DNA of 31,594 bases from TMED27 sp045106175. GTDB lineage: Bacteria; Pseudomonadota; Alphaproteobacteria; Micavibrionales; Micavibrionaceae. Position numbers and translations under genes: made by a program. Positions 8,916-17,183 of this stretch are shown here, one piece after another (within the stretch, counting starts at the first letter, position 1; every line of letters starts with the position of its first letter). The notes beneath the pieces are model-generated. The model was not told where the DNA came from, searched no databases, and saw only the letters and a list, made by a program, of their open reading frames with translations. Location of the stretch: contig JBGCEF010000023.1 of the NCBI GenBank assembly GCA_045106175.1, forward strand, positions 1-31,594, read 5' to 3'.

Positions 8916-10185
8916 CGTCTCCGAACCCTTTCCGCAAAGACGAATCATCATCCTTATCACGATGCTTTTCTTGACGCTTTTCATGCTTCTTTTTAGGCGC
9001 TTTAGCCTCGTTAGATTTGCTTTTACCAGATATTTTATCAGGCTTTTTAGCCCCCTCTTCCACATCACCATCAATTTGGTAAACCGGAATAGGCTTCTTA
9101 ATCAAAGTTTCAATCGCCCGAACAAATTTCTCATCATCACCCTTTGATGCCAATGACCACGCGCGCCCGTCTAACCCTGCGCGCCCCGTGCGACCGATGC
9201 GATGCACATAATCATCATTATTGAACGGCACATCAAAATTAAAAACATGTGATAAGCCAGCAACGTCAAGCCCACGCGCCGCAACATCACTACAAACAAG
9301 CAATGTAATCTCATCATTTTTAAAAGCTTTAAGTGTTTCAGTCCGGGTTTTTTGATCCATGTCACCATGCATCTGACCAACCTTATACCCCTTGGATTTC
9401 AACCAATGCGTCAAATCCCCGATATCACGCTTGCGATTACAAAACACAAACGCGTTCTTCACATCTTCAGATTTAATAATCTTCAATAAAGTCTCACGTT
9501 TGTTACGACGTGTTGTCCAAACCAAAAACTGCTCAACATTGGCCGAAGCTGTAGCAGGCGCTGAAACAGACACCTCTTTTGGATTGGATAAAAACTTCTC
9601 AGTAAGCTTTTTTATCTCCGGCTGCATCGTTGCCGAAAACAACAAAGTTTGGCGAATAGGTGATAATAATGATGCAATCTTTTCAATATCCGGAATAAAG
9701 CCCATATCCAACATACGATCGGCTTCATCAATCACGAGGATCTTGATATCAGTCATCAAAATCTTCCCACGCTCAAATAAATCAAGAAGTCGTCCAGGCG
9801 TCGCAATCAATACATCCGCACCGCGCTCTAATATCTTAATCTGATCATTCATGGATGTCCCACCAACCAAAAGCGCCTTGGTAAGGTTATGATACTGACC
9901 ATAAGTATCAAAATTCTCCGCAACCTGCGCGGCCAATTCTCGGGTCGGCGTCAAAATCAAAGACCGCGGCATTCGCGCCTTCGCACGCCCGCCAGAAAGA
10001 ATCTCTATCATCGGCAATGTAAAGCTGGCTGTCTTGCCTGTTCCCGTTTGCGCAAGCCCAACCAAATCACGCCCCATCAAAACCACGGGGATAGACGCCG
10101 CCTGAATAGGCGTGGGCTCGCTATAACCGCAATCTGCGATTGCTTTAAGCGTTTCAGGGGATAATCCGATTGTTTCAAAAGACAT
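8893..10185 (-). CDS. DEAD-box RNA helicase, RhlE-like
   Basis: This is an ATP-dependent RNA helicase of 430 residues with all core motifs: Q motif with PTPIQ (24-28), Walker A AQTGTGKT (45-52), PTRELA (80-85), DEAD (153-156), SAT (184-186), then ARGLD (303-307) and HRIGRTGRAG (328-337). A Lys-rich tail (about 378-412) probably binds RNA nonspecifically, as in RhlE/RhlB-type enzymes that act in ribosome assembly or with the RNA degradosome. The final residues, DDVPAFFG, follow a short acidic stretch. It is the first gene of the minus-strand group and overlaps lptD by 23 bp. No strong Shine-Dalgarno precedes the ATG. Assignment to RhlE rather than a sister subfamily rests on length and tail type, so no symbol is given. 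Confidence 0.93.
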   Translation of the reverse strand: MSFETIGLSPETLKAIADCGYSEPTPIQAASIPVVLMGRDLVGLAQTGTGKTASFTLPMIEILSGGRAKARMPRSLILTPTRELAAQVAENFDTYGQYHNLTKALLVGGTSMNDQIKILERGADVLIATPGRLLDLFERGKILMTDIKILVIDEADRMLDMGFIPDIEKIASLLSPIRQTLLFSATMQPEIKKLTEKFLSNPKEVSVSAPATASANVEQFLVWTTRRNKRETLLKIIKSEDVKNAFVFCNRKRDIGDLTHWLKSKGYKVGQMHGDMDQKTRTETLKAFKNDEITLLVCSDVAARGLDVAGLSHVFNFDVPFNNDDYVHRIGRTGRAGLDGRAWSLASKGDDEKFVRAIETLIKKPIPVYQIDGDVEEGAKKPDKISGKSKSNEAKAPKKKHEKRQEKHRDKDDDSSLRKGFGDDVPAFFG

Positions 10186-10201
10186 AAAATGAACTTGAGT
10201 G

Positions 10202-10231
10202 TTTACACGATATTTGTATCAGCTTTATTAT
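10202..10231 (+). promoter_or_regulatory. candidate sigma-70 promoter for gshB
   Basis: TTTACA (10202-10207) and TATTAT (10226-10231) each match five of six consensus bases and are 18 bp apart. The site lies about 57 bp upstream of the gshB start, in the 103-bp space between the divergent helicase and gshB genes. No start site has been mapped. Confidence 0.4.
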
Positions 10232-10288
10232 GCCTCAACAGCTACACAATAAAAGCGCTAACTGCAAGAAATTTAAAGGTTTCCCCAT

Positions 10289-11242
10289 ATGTCACTGAAT
10301 GTTGCCATCCAAATGGATCCACCTAATACAATCAACCCTCAAAAAGACTCAACATTTGTATTGGGATTAGAAGCACAAAAACGCGGCCACACCCTCACCT
10401 ATTACAACGCCAATACCCTTTCATTAAAAGAAGGAATAGTGAGCGCCCAATGTGCCCCGCTTAACTTTAAAAACGATCCAAAAGACTTTTTTGAACTCGG
10501 GAAAAGCGAAACAAAAGATTTAAATAACTTTGATATCATATTGTTAAGAAATGATTTTAATGACCCGCTAAATTATAACGCAATGACCCACATCATGGAT
10601 CACATAAATGGCAAAACACTTATACTGAATGATCCCACGGGCATTCGCGAAGCCCCCGAAAAAATCTTAATCACCCACTTTCCTGATCTTGCGCCTAAAA
10701 CTCTCATAACCAGAAACCTAGAAGACATAAAACAATTTGCAGCAGACATTGGTGATCTGATTATCAAACCGATGAATGGCTTTGGTGGTCTGGGTGTTTA
10801 TCACATAAAACAGAACGATGATAACCTCTCATCTGTCTATGAAATGCTATGTGCGCTTCACACTGAACCTTTCATCGTTCAGCAATACATTCCCGAAATT
10901 AAAAAAGGCGATAAACGCATTATCATTGTGGAAGGCGAACCCATAGCCGCAGTCTTACGCGTCCCCGCAGCAAAATCAGCCCGCGCAAACCTCGCCGTCG
11001 GTGGTACCGCAGAAATAGGGGAAATAACAGATCGCGATCGGGAAATTTGCGCACGCTTAAAACCTGAGCTAATAAAACGAGGTCTCGTTTTTGTTGGCTT
11101 GGATGTCATTGGCAATTTTGTAACAGAAATAAACCCCAAATCTCCAACCGGCCTCCAACACATCACAAAGCTGCAAGGCATAAACTGCGAGGAAATAATC
11201 TGGGATGCTTACGAAGCAAGATATAAGGCCTTGATAGGATGA
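10289..11242 (+). CDS. gshB: glutathione synthetase
   Basis: GshB joins gamma-glutamylcysteine and glycine with ATP to make glutathione in the cytoplasm. The 317-residue length fits the prokaryotic family. The N-terminal domain starts with the usual hydrophobic strand (VAIQMDP) and includes LLRNDFNDPLNY and LNDPTGIREAPEKI. The ATP-grasp part has IIKPMNGFGGLGVY (about 157-170), the VQQYIPEIKKGDKRI strand, and the metal/ATP-binding FVTEINPKSPTGLQHI near 275-290. The start has AAAGG 9 nt upstream, and a good promoter-like pair lies at 10202-10231. The next gene overlaps by 4 bp (ATGA). gshA is not in the window. Confidence 0.95.
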   Translation: MSLNVAIQMDPPNTINPQKDSTFVLGLEAQKRGHTLTYYNANTLSLKEGIVSAQCAPLNFKNDPKDFFELGKSETKDLNNFDIILLRNDFNDPLNYNAMTHIMDHINGKTLILNDPTGIREAPEKILITHFPDLAPKTLITRNLEDIKQFAADIGDLIIKPMNGFGGLGVYHIKQNDDNLSSVYEMLCALHTEPFIVQQYIPEIKKGDKRIIIVEGEPIAAVLRVPAAKSARANLAVGGTAEIGEITDRDREICARLKPELIKRGLVFVGLDVIGNFVTEINPKSPTGLQHITKLQGINCEEIIWDAYEARYKALIG

Positions 11243-11670
11243 GAGCAGACCTCAAAGATAAATTAAGAACAGAAAGCAATTTGAAATTTATTGTAGCCGC
11301 CTTGTTTGTGATTATCGGCATCGGCGTCATGATCTTTGAACCACGCGGAAAAGAATTCCAAATGACGTCTGCTAAGGAAGTCAAAATCGCCATGCAGATT
11401 TGTCAAAACGCAAAAGGTTGGGTCGAAGCCAACCGCTCCAAATTAAAACTAGGCAGCGCCTCTCGCCTAGACCATATTCTTGTAAACGGTCAAAAACCAA
11501 ATATGGAATATGTCAAAACTCCACAAGTTATATTTATTTCAAGCGGCTTCAACAGCCCCAACATGACCAATAATATGTTCTGCGAAGTCATAAATCCTGC
11601 GACAAACGAAAAAATATATTTTGATTTTGAAAAAAGAGTCTGGCGAGATAACGTCCGTTTTAGACGTTAA
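11239..11670 (+). CDS. small single-pass membrane protein, unknown function
   Basis: This 143-residue protein has a charged cytoplasmic start, one membrane helix (about residues 17-34) and a probably periplasmic domain with two Cys (about 54 and 115). I recognise no family. Its ATG overlaps the gshB stop in an ATGA, so it is translationally coupled to glutathione synthesis. That may be functional or only positional; a role with glutathione cannot be inferred from the sequence. Its stop is separated from the convergent MerC-like gene by only 2 bp, with no terminator between them. Confidence 0.72.
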   Translation: MRADLKDKLRTESNLKFIVAALFVIIGIGVMIFEPRGKEFQMTSAKEVKIAMQICQNAKGWVEANRSKLKLGSASRLDHILVNGQKPNMEYVKTPQVIFISSGFNSPNMTNNMFCEVINPATNEKIYFDFEKRVWRDNVRFRR

Positions 11671-11672
11671 CC

Positions 11673-12137
11673 CTAATGATCATGATTATGATGCCCGTGA
11701 TGATCATCATGCATGCCCGGCTGAGTTGAAACCGACGCAGCGGGAATTTCAATCAACAAACCACGATGAAAAACGCTATAAACACTGACATTTATCACAA
11801 ATAAAATTGTCGCCAACTTCAACAATCGCGAAGATTTCTTCTTTTTAGGCTCACACGGCCCATGCTCACAGCCGGTATCATGGCAATCAACTCTATGACT
11901 ACACCAAACAAACAACCACGCCACAGCAATAAGTAACCCCGATCCAACGATAATCGGCACTTCCCAATCATGAAGGTAATCATGAAGAACCAGCAAACCA
12001 ATAGGCAAACTGCCAATTAAACCAACACCAACCAAAACGCTCATAACACTAACAACCGTTGGCAACACGCAGCAAAAAATATGACTTATTTCTGCCAAAA
12101 CAACAGCGACGTTAAGTGATCTTTGTAATTTTTCCAT
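11673..12137 (-). CDS. MerC-like inner-membrane protein with His-rich tail
   Basis: The product has 154 residues from the ATG at 12137. A TTG at 12167 would add ten residues and lies just after the recJ stop; neither has a clear Shine-Dalgarno, so the start is uncertain. There are about four hydrophobic segments. The first contains EISHIFCCVLPT, a double-Cys pattern close to the CC motif of MerC-type metal-handling membrane proteins. A loop has spaced Cys and His (CSHRVDCHDTGCEHGPC), and the last 12 residues are almost all His and Asp (DDHHGHHNHDH). Cys- and His-rich segments suggest binding of a transition metal such as zinc, nickel, copper or mercury. The metal and direction of transport cannot be read. 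It follows recJ closely and is probably on that transcript. Confidence 0.72.
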   Translation of the reverse strand: MEKLQRSLNVAVVLAEISHIFCCVLPTVVSVMSVLVGVGLIGSLPIGLLVLHDYLHDWEVPIIVGSGLLIAVAWLFVWCSHRVDCHDTGCEHGPCEPKKKKSSRLLKLATILFVINVSVYSVFHRGLLIEIPAASVSTQPGMHDDHHGHHNHDH

Positions 12138-12176
12138 AGCATTTATTAGGCTATATGTGACATCCAAACAAGATAA

Positions 12177-13979
12177 TTATCCAGTTAATAAATCTTGTTC
12201 TGATAAAGAAAACGCACCATCTCTAATATGCATCTCCGTTTTTTCAGTGCCTGTCCAATCATCAATTTTTAATGTCCCAACAAGGTCAAATGCCTCATTT
12301 TGTCGTTTCAACAAAGCATCCCCCAAAGGTGTCCCAACAGCGCGAAAAGCCATAGCTTTCATCCATTGCCCCCCTTCCCAATCAGAAACCATGACACGAA
12401 TATGCGCCGCACCAACAACATCAACCTTATGCACACGTACATTCCTTAGCAAAAACAAAGGCTCCGCAAAAGACTGCCCAAAAGGCCCAATCGCATCTGT
12501 AATTTGATGAACCAAGTTTGGCGTCGCCCCGCGCACAGTAATAACAGCATCTAATGCAGTTATAATATTTGGCACACTACTCTCAACCTGCCGTGCAACA
12601 TGATCATTTAAAAAGTGACGAAACGCATCAATCTGATCAACTGACATCGAAAATCCGCCCGCCATAGCATGCCCACCACCTTTCGTAATAAGCTCTTCTT
12701 GTCGTGCATCGATAAACGCCTGTGCAATGTGAATTCCCGCTACAGAACGCCCAGAGCCACGCACCTCACAAACGCCGCCTTCATCAATAATCGCCGCCAC
12801 GACAGCCGGCTTGCCATATTTTTCCTTTAATCGCCCCGCGACAAGGCCGCTCATGCCCTGATGAAAATTCTCAGAAGCCACAAAAATAACAGGATGCTCA
12901 TCTAAACCCTCATCTTCCGCTTGCGCAATGGCCTCTTCCTCCATCGCACTCTGAATTGATTTGCGCTTGGCATTACAATCATCAAGCGTAAACGCAATAT
13001 CATTAGCCTCGCTCACGTCATCCGTTGAAAGCAATCGCGCACCCAAATCCGATTTATGCACGCGGCTACCCGCGTTAATGCGCGGCCCCAAAACAAAGCC
13101 CGCATGATATGTTGAATAAGGCGGCTTCACTTTTGATACCCTGATCAACTCCTGCAAACCAGGGTTCTGCGTTGTTTGCATCACCTCAAACCCGCGCTTA
13201 ACAAACAATCGATTCACCCCCAACAAAGGCACCATGTCGCATACAGTACCAAGCGCTACAATATCAAGCCATGAAATCAAGGGCGGCTCGCTGATATTAT
13301 TATCCGTGTAAAAACCCAGTGCACGTAATTTTGAATTAATAGCAATGCACGCCATAAATGTCACACCAACCGCGGCCAAAACATCTAACCCAGACTCATC
13401 ATCTTGACGCTTCGGATTAATCAAATGCGCACAATCGGGTAAATTTTCTTCTGCCTCATGGTGATCAAGAATCGTAATTTCCAACCCCATCTCACGCCCC
13501 GCAGCAACAGGTTCAAAGGCAGTTGTTCCACAATCAAGAAGAAACAAAATCTCCGCTCCGTCATCGCGCAATGCCTGAAGTGCATCTGCATTCGGCCCAT
13601 ATCCTTCGGTCAAACGACCCGGAATATAGATCGGCGCATCAACGCTCAAATGCTTCAAAAATCGATGCAAGAGCGCCGAAGACGTTGCCCCATCAACATC
13701 AAAATCTCCAAAGATCGCAAATGACTTTTTCGCAACAATAGCACTAGAAATATCATCCGCCATGACCTCCATTCCCTGCATAGAAAATGGATCCGGCAAA
13801 TGCTCTTTTAACGTAGGGTATAAAAACGATGCGATATCATCACTCTTTAAACCCCGACCAGATAATATACGCGCCGCAATCTCAGTAAGGCCATGTGCCT
13901 GTGTGACCTGCCCTATCGTATGCAAATCAACATCCGAAATTTGCCAAACCGCTTTTTGAAAAGAAAGAGAATCAGTCAT
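12177..13979 (-). CDS. recJ: single-stranded-DNA-specific 5'-3' exonuclease RecJ
   Basis: RecJ degrades single-stranded DNA 5' to 3' in recombination and mismatch repair. The DHH-family core is intact: FGDFDVDG (90-97, metal-binding Asp92, Asp94 and Asp96), LLDCGTT (147-153), DHHEA (172-176), and LGPRINAGSR (297-306). The DHHA1 part has RGSGRS (407-412) and GGGHAMAGG (434-442). A C-terminal OB-fold of about 100 residues follows. The 600-residue length fits the family. It is the third enzyme of the hom-glpX-recJ order common in alphaproteobacteria, here with a small secreted protein gene between glpX and recJ and a MerC-like gene after it. Confidence 0.95.
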   Translation of the reverse strand: MTDSLSFQKAVWQISDVDLHTIGQVTQAHGLTEIAARILSGRGLKSDDIASFLYPTLKEHLPDPFSMQGMEVMADDISSAIVAKKSFAIFGDFDVDGATSSALLHRFLKHLSVDAPIYIPGRLTEGYGPNADALQALRDDGAEILFLLDCGTTAFEPVAAGREMGLEITILDHHEAEENLPDCAHLINPKRQDDESGLDVLAAVGVTFMACIAINSKLRALGFYTDNNISEPPLISWLDIVALGTVCDMVPLLGVNRLFVKRGFEVMQTTQNPGLQELIRVSKVKPPYSTYHAGFVLGPRINAGSRVHKSDLGARLLSTDDVSEANDIAFTLDDCNAKRKSIQSAMEEEAIAQAEDEGLDEHPVIFVASENFHQGMSGLVAGRLKEKYGKPAVVAAIIDEGGVCEVRGSGRSVAGIHIAQAFIDARQEELITKGGGHAMAGGFSMSVDQIDAFRHFLNDHVARQVESSVPNIITALDAVITVRGATPNLVHQITDAIGPFGQSFAEPLFLLRNVRVHKVDVVGAAHIRVMVSDWEGGQWMKAMAFRAVGTPLGDALLKRQNEAFDLVGTLKIDDWTGTEKTEMHIRDGAFSLSEQDLLTG

Positions 13980-14028
13980 AAAACAAGATTAGCGCGAAGC
14001 CATTAAAATCTCACGCTTTTTAGACAGG

Positions 14029-14358
14029 CTATTCCGCAGCGGGATCAACAGGCACAACGCCCAAGAGCTGAAAAGAGAATGCAGCACATTCTCCTTCTTT
14101 ACTACCAAATTGCGAACAATGGTCTGAAAAAAACACCGCATCATTATAACGTTCAGGTAAAACTGTATCATCACCATCGGTTGCCCATTCACAAAAATAC
14201 TTAGAAACACCTGCTTCTTCACACGATAAACCCGAAGGGCCCATTTCAATTTCATGTTCATGACCATGCCCATGATCATCCGCCTCGGCAAAAACAGCAG
14301 AAACAGAAAGAGCCAAAACGGCCAAACCATTAGCAAATCCAGATACAATTTTAGACAT
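14029..14358 (-). CDS. small secreted His-rich protein, unknown function
   Basis: This 109-residue protein has a signal peptide (residues 1-24, cleavage after VFA). The mature N-terminus is a His/Glu/Asp cluster (EADDHGHGHEHEIE), and the rest has four Cys (in LSCEE, YFCEW, DHCSQ and GECAA) that could form two disulfides in the periplasm. A GGGAGA Shine-Dalgarno sits 5 bases from the ATG, which supports a real gene. A longer overlapping frame at 13989-14399 in another phase has no such support. The His cluster suggests metal binding; no family is recognised. It sits inside the hom-glpX-recJ group and, with the His-rich MerC-like gene after recJ, may form a metal-handling pair; this is inference. 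Confidence 0.75.
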   Translation of the reverse strand: MSKIVSGFANGLAVLALSVSAVFAEADDHGHGHEHEIEMGPSGLSCEEAGVSKYFCEWATDGDDTVLPERYNDAVFFSDHCSQFGSKEGECAAFSFQLLGVVPVDPAAE

Positions 14359-14409
14359 AAAATTCTCCCATAAAGAGAACTCTTAACAGCAATAAACAAA
14401 TTATGTCAA

Positions 14410-15426
14410 CTAAATTGATTTAAGCCAAGTTTTTCGCTCAAGATTATGCGTCGCTTCAATACGACGCACAGTTCCCGATTTAGAACGCATCACCAATGTC
14501 GATGTCTTCGCGCCACCCGCATAACGACGAACACCACGAAGCATAGAACCATCCGTAACACCTGTTGCCGCAAACATAACATTATCAGGCTTCGCAAGAT
14601 CATCAGTCTTATAAATTTTGCTCAAATCCGTAATGCCCCAACGCTCCGCACGTTCACGTTCAATATCGGTATGAAATACAAGACGCCCAAGCATAGCACC
14701 ACCGGTACACTGTAAAGCCGCCGCAGCTAAAACACCTTCTGGCGCGCCGCCATTACCAACATAAAGATCAATACCTGTATCCGGTTCAGTCGTTGCAATA
14801 ACCGCCGAAACATCACCATCACCAATTAAGTTAATCCGCGCACCGGCTGCACGCACATCTGTAATCAAATCCGCGTGGCGTGGACGATCAAGAATACAAA
14901 CCGTAAGATCACCAATATTACCACCCTTTTCCTTCGCAAGCTTTGCAAGCACATCCGAAATTGGCGCATCAAGATCAAGGATATTCGGATCAACCCCCGG
15001 ACCAACCGCAATTTTATCCATATAAGTATCAGGCGCATTCAAAAACCCACCTTCATCAGCCATCGCAACAACAGCCAGAGCATTCGGCCCACCTGCTGCT
15101 GTAATATCCGTCCCTTCTAATGGGTCTAATGCGATGTCGATTTTAGGCCCTTTACCATCACCAACTTCCTCACCAATATAGAGCATCGGAGCTTCGTCTC
15201 GCTCGCCCTCACCAATCACAATACGTCCTTGAATATGCAATGAATTCAGCGCATCACGCATCGCGTCAACCGCAACCTGGTCCGCTTCAACCTTATCGCC
15301 ACGCCCAACCTGTTTAGACGCCGCCAATGCCGCCGCCCCCGTAACGCGGGCCAGCTCTAACGCTAAATTACGATCCATGTGTGTGTCTATATCGGCCATA
15401 TCATTTGCTTTCTGTGCTAAAGTCAT
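14410..15426 (-). CDS. glpX: class II fructose-1,6-bisphosphatase
   Basis: GlpX removes the 1-phosphate from fructose 1,6-bisphosphate, a key step of gluconeogenesis; in some bacteria it also acts on sedoheptulose bisphosphate. The 338-residue protein has GRGDK (41-45), the metal-binding IGEGERDEAPML (71-82) and DPLEGT (101-106), followed by GGAPEGVLAAAAL near 225. Another in-frame ATG sixteen codons in (MDRNLALEL) matches the shorter start of many homologues. The first ATG is kept because a purine-rich AGAGAG lies just upstream. It follows hom by 24 bp in the same operon. No other fructose bisphosphatase gene is in the window. Confidence 0.95.
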   Translation of the reverse strand: MTLAQKANDMADIDTHMDRNLALELARVTGAAALAASKQVGRGDKVEADQVAVDAMRDALNSLHIQGRIVIGEGERDEAPMLYIGEEVGDGKGPKIDIALDPLEGTDITAAGGPNALAVVAMADEGGFLNAPDTYMDKIAVGPGVDPNILDLDAPISDVLAKLAKEKGGNIGDLTVCILDRPRHADLITDVRAAGARINLIGDGDVSAVIATTEPDTGIDLYVGNGGAPEGVLAAAALQCTGGAMLGRLVFHTDIERERAERWGITDLSKIYKTDDLAKPDNVMFAATGVTDGSMLRGVRRYAGGAKTSTLVMRSKSGTVRRIEATHNLERKTWLKSI

Positions 15427-15450
15427 ATTTTTACTCTCTGTGTTATCTCA

Positions 15451-16746
15451 TTATTCCAAAGGCTCAATGCGCATCAAAGATGGCTCTGCATTGACGTTGC
15501 TTAGATTTGCGATCTCATCGCATGCAGCTTGAATATTGGCCTGCTTTGACTCATGCGTCGTCATAACCAATGCAACTGGCTGTCCCAAATCGCGCCCATG
15601 CTGAATAAAGCTTTCAATCGAAACGTTATGATCACGCAAAATCGCCGAAATTTCAGCAATAACACCCGGCTGATCCAAAACATCAAGACGCAGATAATAT
15701 CCGCTTTCAATTTCACCCTGGTCAATCCAAACGGGGTCCTTCAAATCATTTGCAGGCACACCAAATGTAGGTATATCAAACCCGCGTGCAACATCAATAA
15801 TATCAGACAAAACAGAAGACGCCGTTGGTCCCTCTCCGGCACCACGCCCAACAAGCAAACTGCTCCCGACATAATCCCCCTCGATTTGAACCGCATTGAA
15901 AACACCATCAACGCCGCCAATTTTACTGGTTTCAGGCACAAGACATGGCTGAATGCTCTGTGTAATGTCATCACCGATACGGCGCGCAATACCAAGCAAT
16001 TTAATCTTATAACCAAGTTCCGTCGCAAACGCGATATCAACTGCCGTTACACCACGGATTCCCTTCATCTGCAACGATTTAAAATCAGGCTTAGTGCCAA
16101 ATGCAATCGCCGCTAATAAAGCTAGCTTATGCCCCGCATCATCACCATCCACATCAAAAGACGGATCAGCCTCCGCATACCCTAAATCCTGCGCTTCTTT
16201 TAAAATCTCATCAAAATCACGCCCAGTATCACGCATAGCGGTCATCATGTAATTAGATGTTCCGTTCAAAATACCAAATACGGCTTGCACATCATTCCCT
16301 GCAAATCCCTCACGCAACGCTTTTACAATCGGAATCCCGCCAGCAATAGCAGCTTCATAAGCAAGGTTCACATTATTATCTTCTGCGATCTGCGCAAGCT
16401 CGCTACCGTGATGCGCAAGCAAAGCTTTATTCGCCGTAATAACATGCTTCCCCTTCGACAAGGAATTACGCACCAGATTAAACGCAAGCCCTTCAGAACC
16501 ACCAATCATCTCAACAACACAATCAATAGAATTGCTGTTGGCCATATCCTCGGCATTATCAATCCAATCATAACCAGAAAGATCAACACCACGATCCTTT
16601 GATGCATCACGCGCAGACACGGCAGCAATTTCAATAGGACGTCCGCATCTTGAAGCCAATACACTGCCATGTTGCTGAATGTTCTTAACAACACCCGCAC
16701 CAACGGTTCCCAATCCAGCTATGCCTAAACGAAATGCATCGCCCAT
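15451..16746 (-). CDS. hom: homoserine dehydrogenase
   Basis: This enzyme reduces aspartate semialdehyde to homoserine with NAD(P)H, feeding threonine and methionine synthesis. The 431-residue protein has an N-terminal Rossmann fold with GLGTVGAG (11-18), the catalytic region with ANKALLAHHG and GILNGTSNYM, and a C-terminal ACT domain (from about 350) that usually gives feedback inhibition by threonine. It is the monofunctional form, not fused to aspartokinase. An AGAGGA sequence lies about 11 bases before the ATG. It leads the conserved hom-glpX-recJ order and is preceded by a lipoprotein gene 30 bp upstream. Confidence 0.95.
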   Translation of the reverse strand: MGDAFRLGIAGLGTVGAGVVKNIQQHGSVLASRCGRPIEIAAVSARDASKDRGVDLSGYDWIDNAEDMANSNSIDCVVEMIGGSEGLAFNLVRNSLSKGKHVITANKALLAHHGSELAQIAEDNNVNLAYEAAIAGGIPIVKALREGFAGNDVQAVFGILNGTSNYMMTAMRDTGRDFDEILKEAQDLGYAEADPSFDVDGDDAGHKLALLAAIAFGTKPDFKSLQMKGIRGVTAVDIAFATELGYKIKLLGIARRIGDDITQSIQPCLVPETSKIGGVDGVFNAVQIEGDYVGSSLLVGRGAGEGPTASSVLSDIIDVARGFDIPTFGVPANDLKDPVWIDQGEIESGYYLRLDVLDQPGVIAEISAILRDHNVSIESFIQHGRDLGQPVALVMTTHESKQANIQAACDEIANLSNVNAEPSLMRIEPLE

Positions 16747-16776
16747 AATTTCAAAATCCTCTGTTAATGTTTATGA

Positions 16777-17118
16777 CTAAGGTTGTAGCGTCTTTTGCAT
16801 CGGAATATCAATGGGATAAATATCGACACTTGAATTAACTTCGATAACCGACGGGCTTTTTGTTTCTAACGGACGCGCAAATGATTCAAAATAACCAACA
16901 GCACCACTATCGCTTTTATCTAGATTGTAGACCTCAACCGCACCTTTAGTACTGTGATAAACCGCATCTTCGTAGTGAGTATCATAAATAGGAACAACAT
17001 TTGCTGTCATATCATCCGACGTAACCTCAATAACCTCACCCCTGCCTGTATCAAAATATGAACACCCACTTAAAACAACAACAGCCATAACGGCAACGCC
17101 ATACTTTAAAAAATTCAT
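16777..17118 (-). CDS. small lipoprotein, unknown function
   Basis: The frame is open upstream, but the start is set at the ATG at 17118, which gives a proper lipoprotein signal: MNFLKYG, a hydrophobic core, then the lipobox LSGC with Cys19. An AAGAAAGAG stretch upstream can serve as Shine-Dalgarno. The mature part (about 95 residues) is acidic, without further Cys, and has several Asp/Val-rich strand-like stretches; no family is recognised. It is divergent from phaC across 65 bp that contain a perfect 6-bp inverted repeat (17139-17155). It is 30 bp ahead of hom and may lead that transcript. Membrane anchoring is well supported; function is unknown. Confidence 0.72.
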   Translation of the reverse strand: MNFLKYGVAVMAVVVLSGCSYFDTGRGEVIEVTSDDMTANVVPIYDTHYEDAVYHSTKGAVEVYNLDKSDSGAVGYFESFARPLETKSPSVIEVNSSVDIYPIDIPMQKTLQP

Positions 17119-17138
17119 GATACACTCTTTCTTTAATT

Positions 17139-17155
17139 GCTTAATTATATTAAGC
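17139..17155. repeat. inverted repeat in the phaC/lipoprotein divergent region
   Basis: GCTTAA and TTAAGC flank a 5-bp TTATA spacer in the 65-bp space between the two divergent genes. The position suits an operator controlling both, but the arms are short and AT-rich, and no regulator gene lies nearby. Confidence 0.4.
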
Positions 17156-17183
17156 ATTTCATCATCCGAGAAAAGAGAAAAAG

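Noticed and set aside
8916..9074. A longer LptD start adding 53 residues
   Set aside because: The extra part is Lys/Arg-rich, is a shadow of the helicase tail in another frame, and would bury the signal peptide. The ATG at 8915 has GGAG at good spacing.
13989..14399. A 136-codon minus-strand frame overlapping the secreted His-rich gene
   Set aside because: It has no Shine-Dalgarno, no sensible composition, and competes with a frame that has a signal peptide and GGGAGA.
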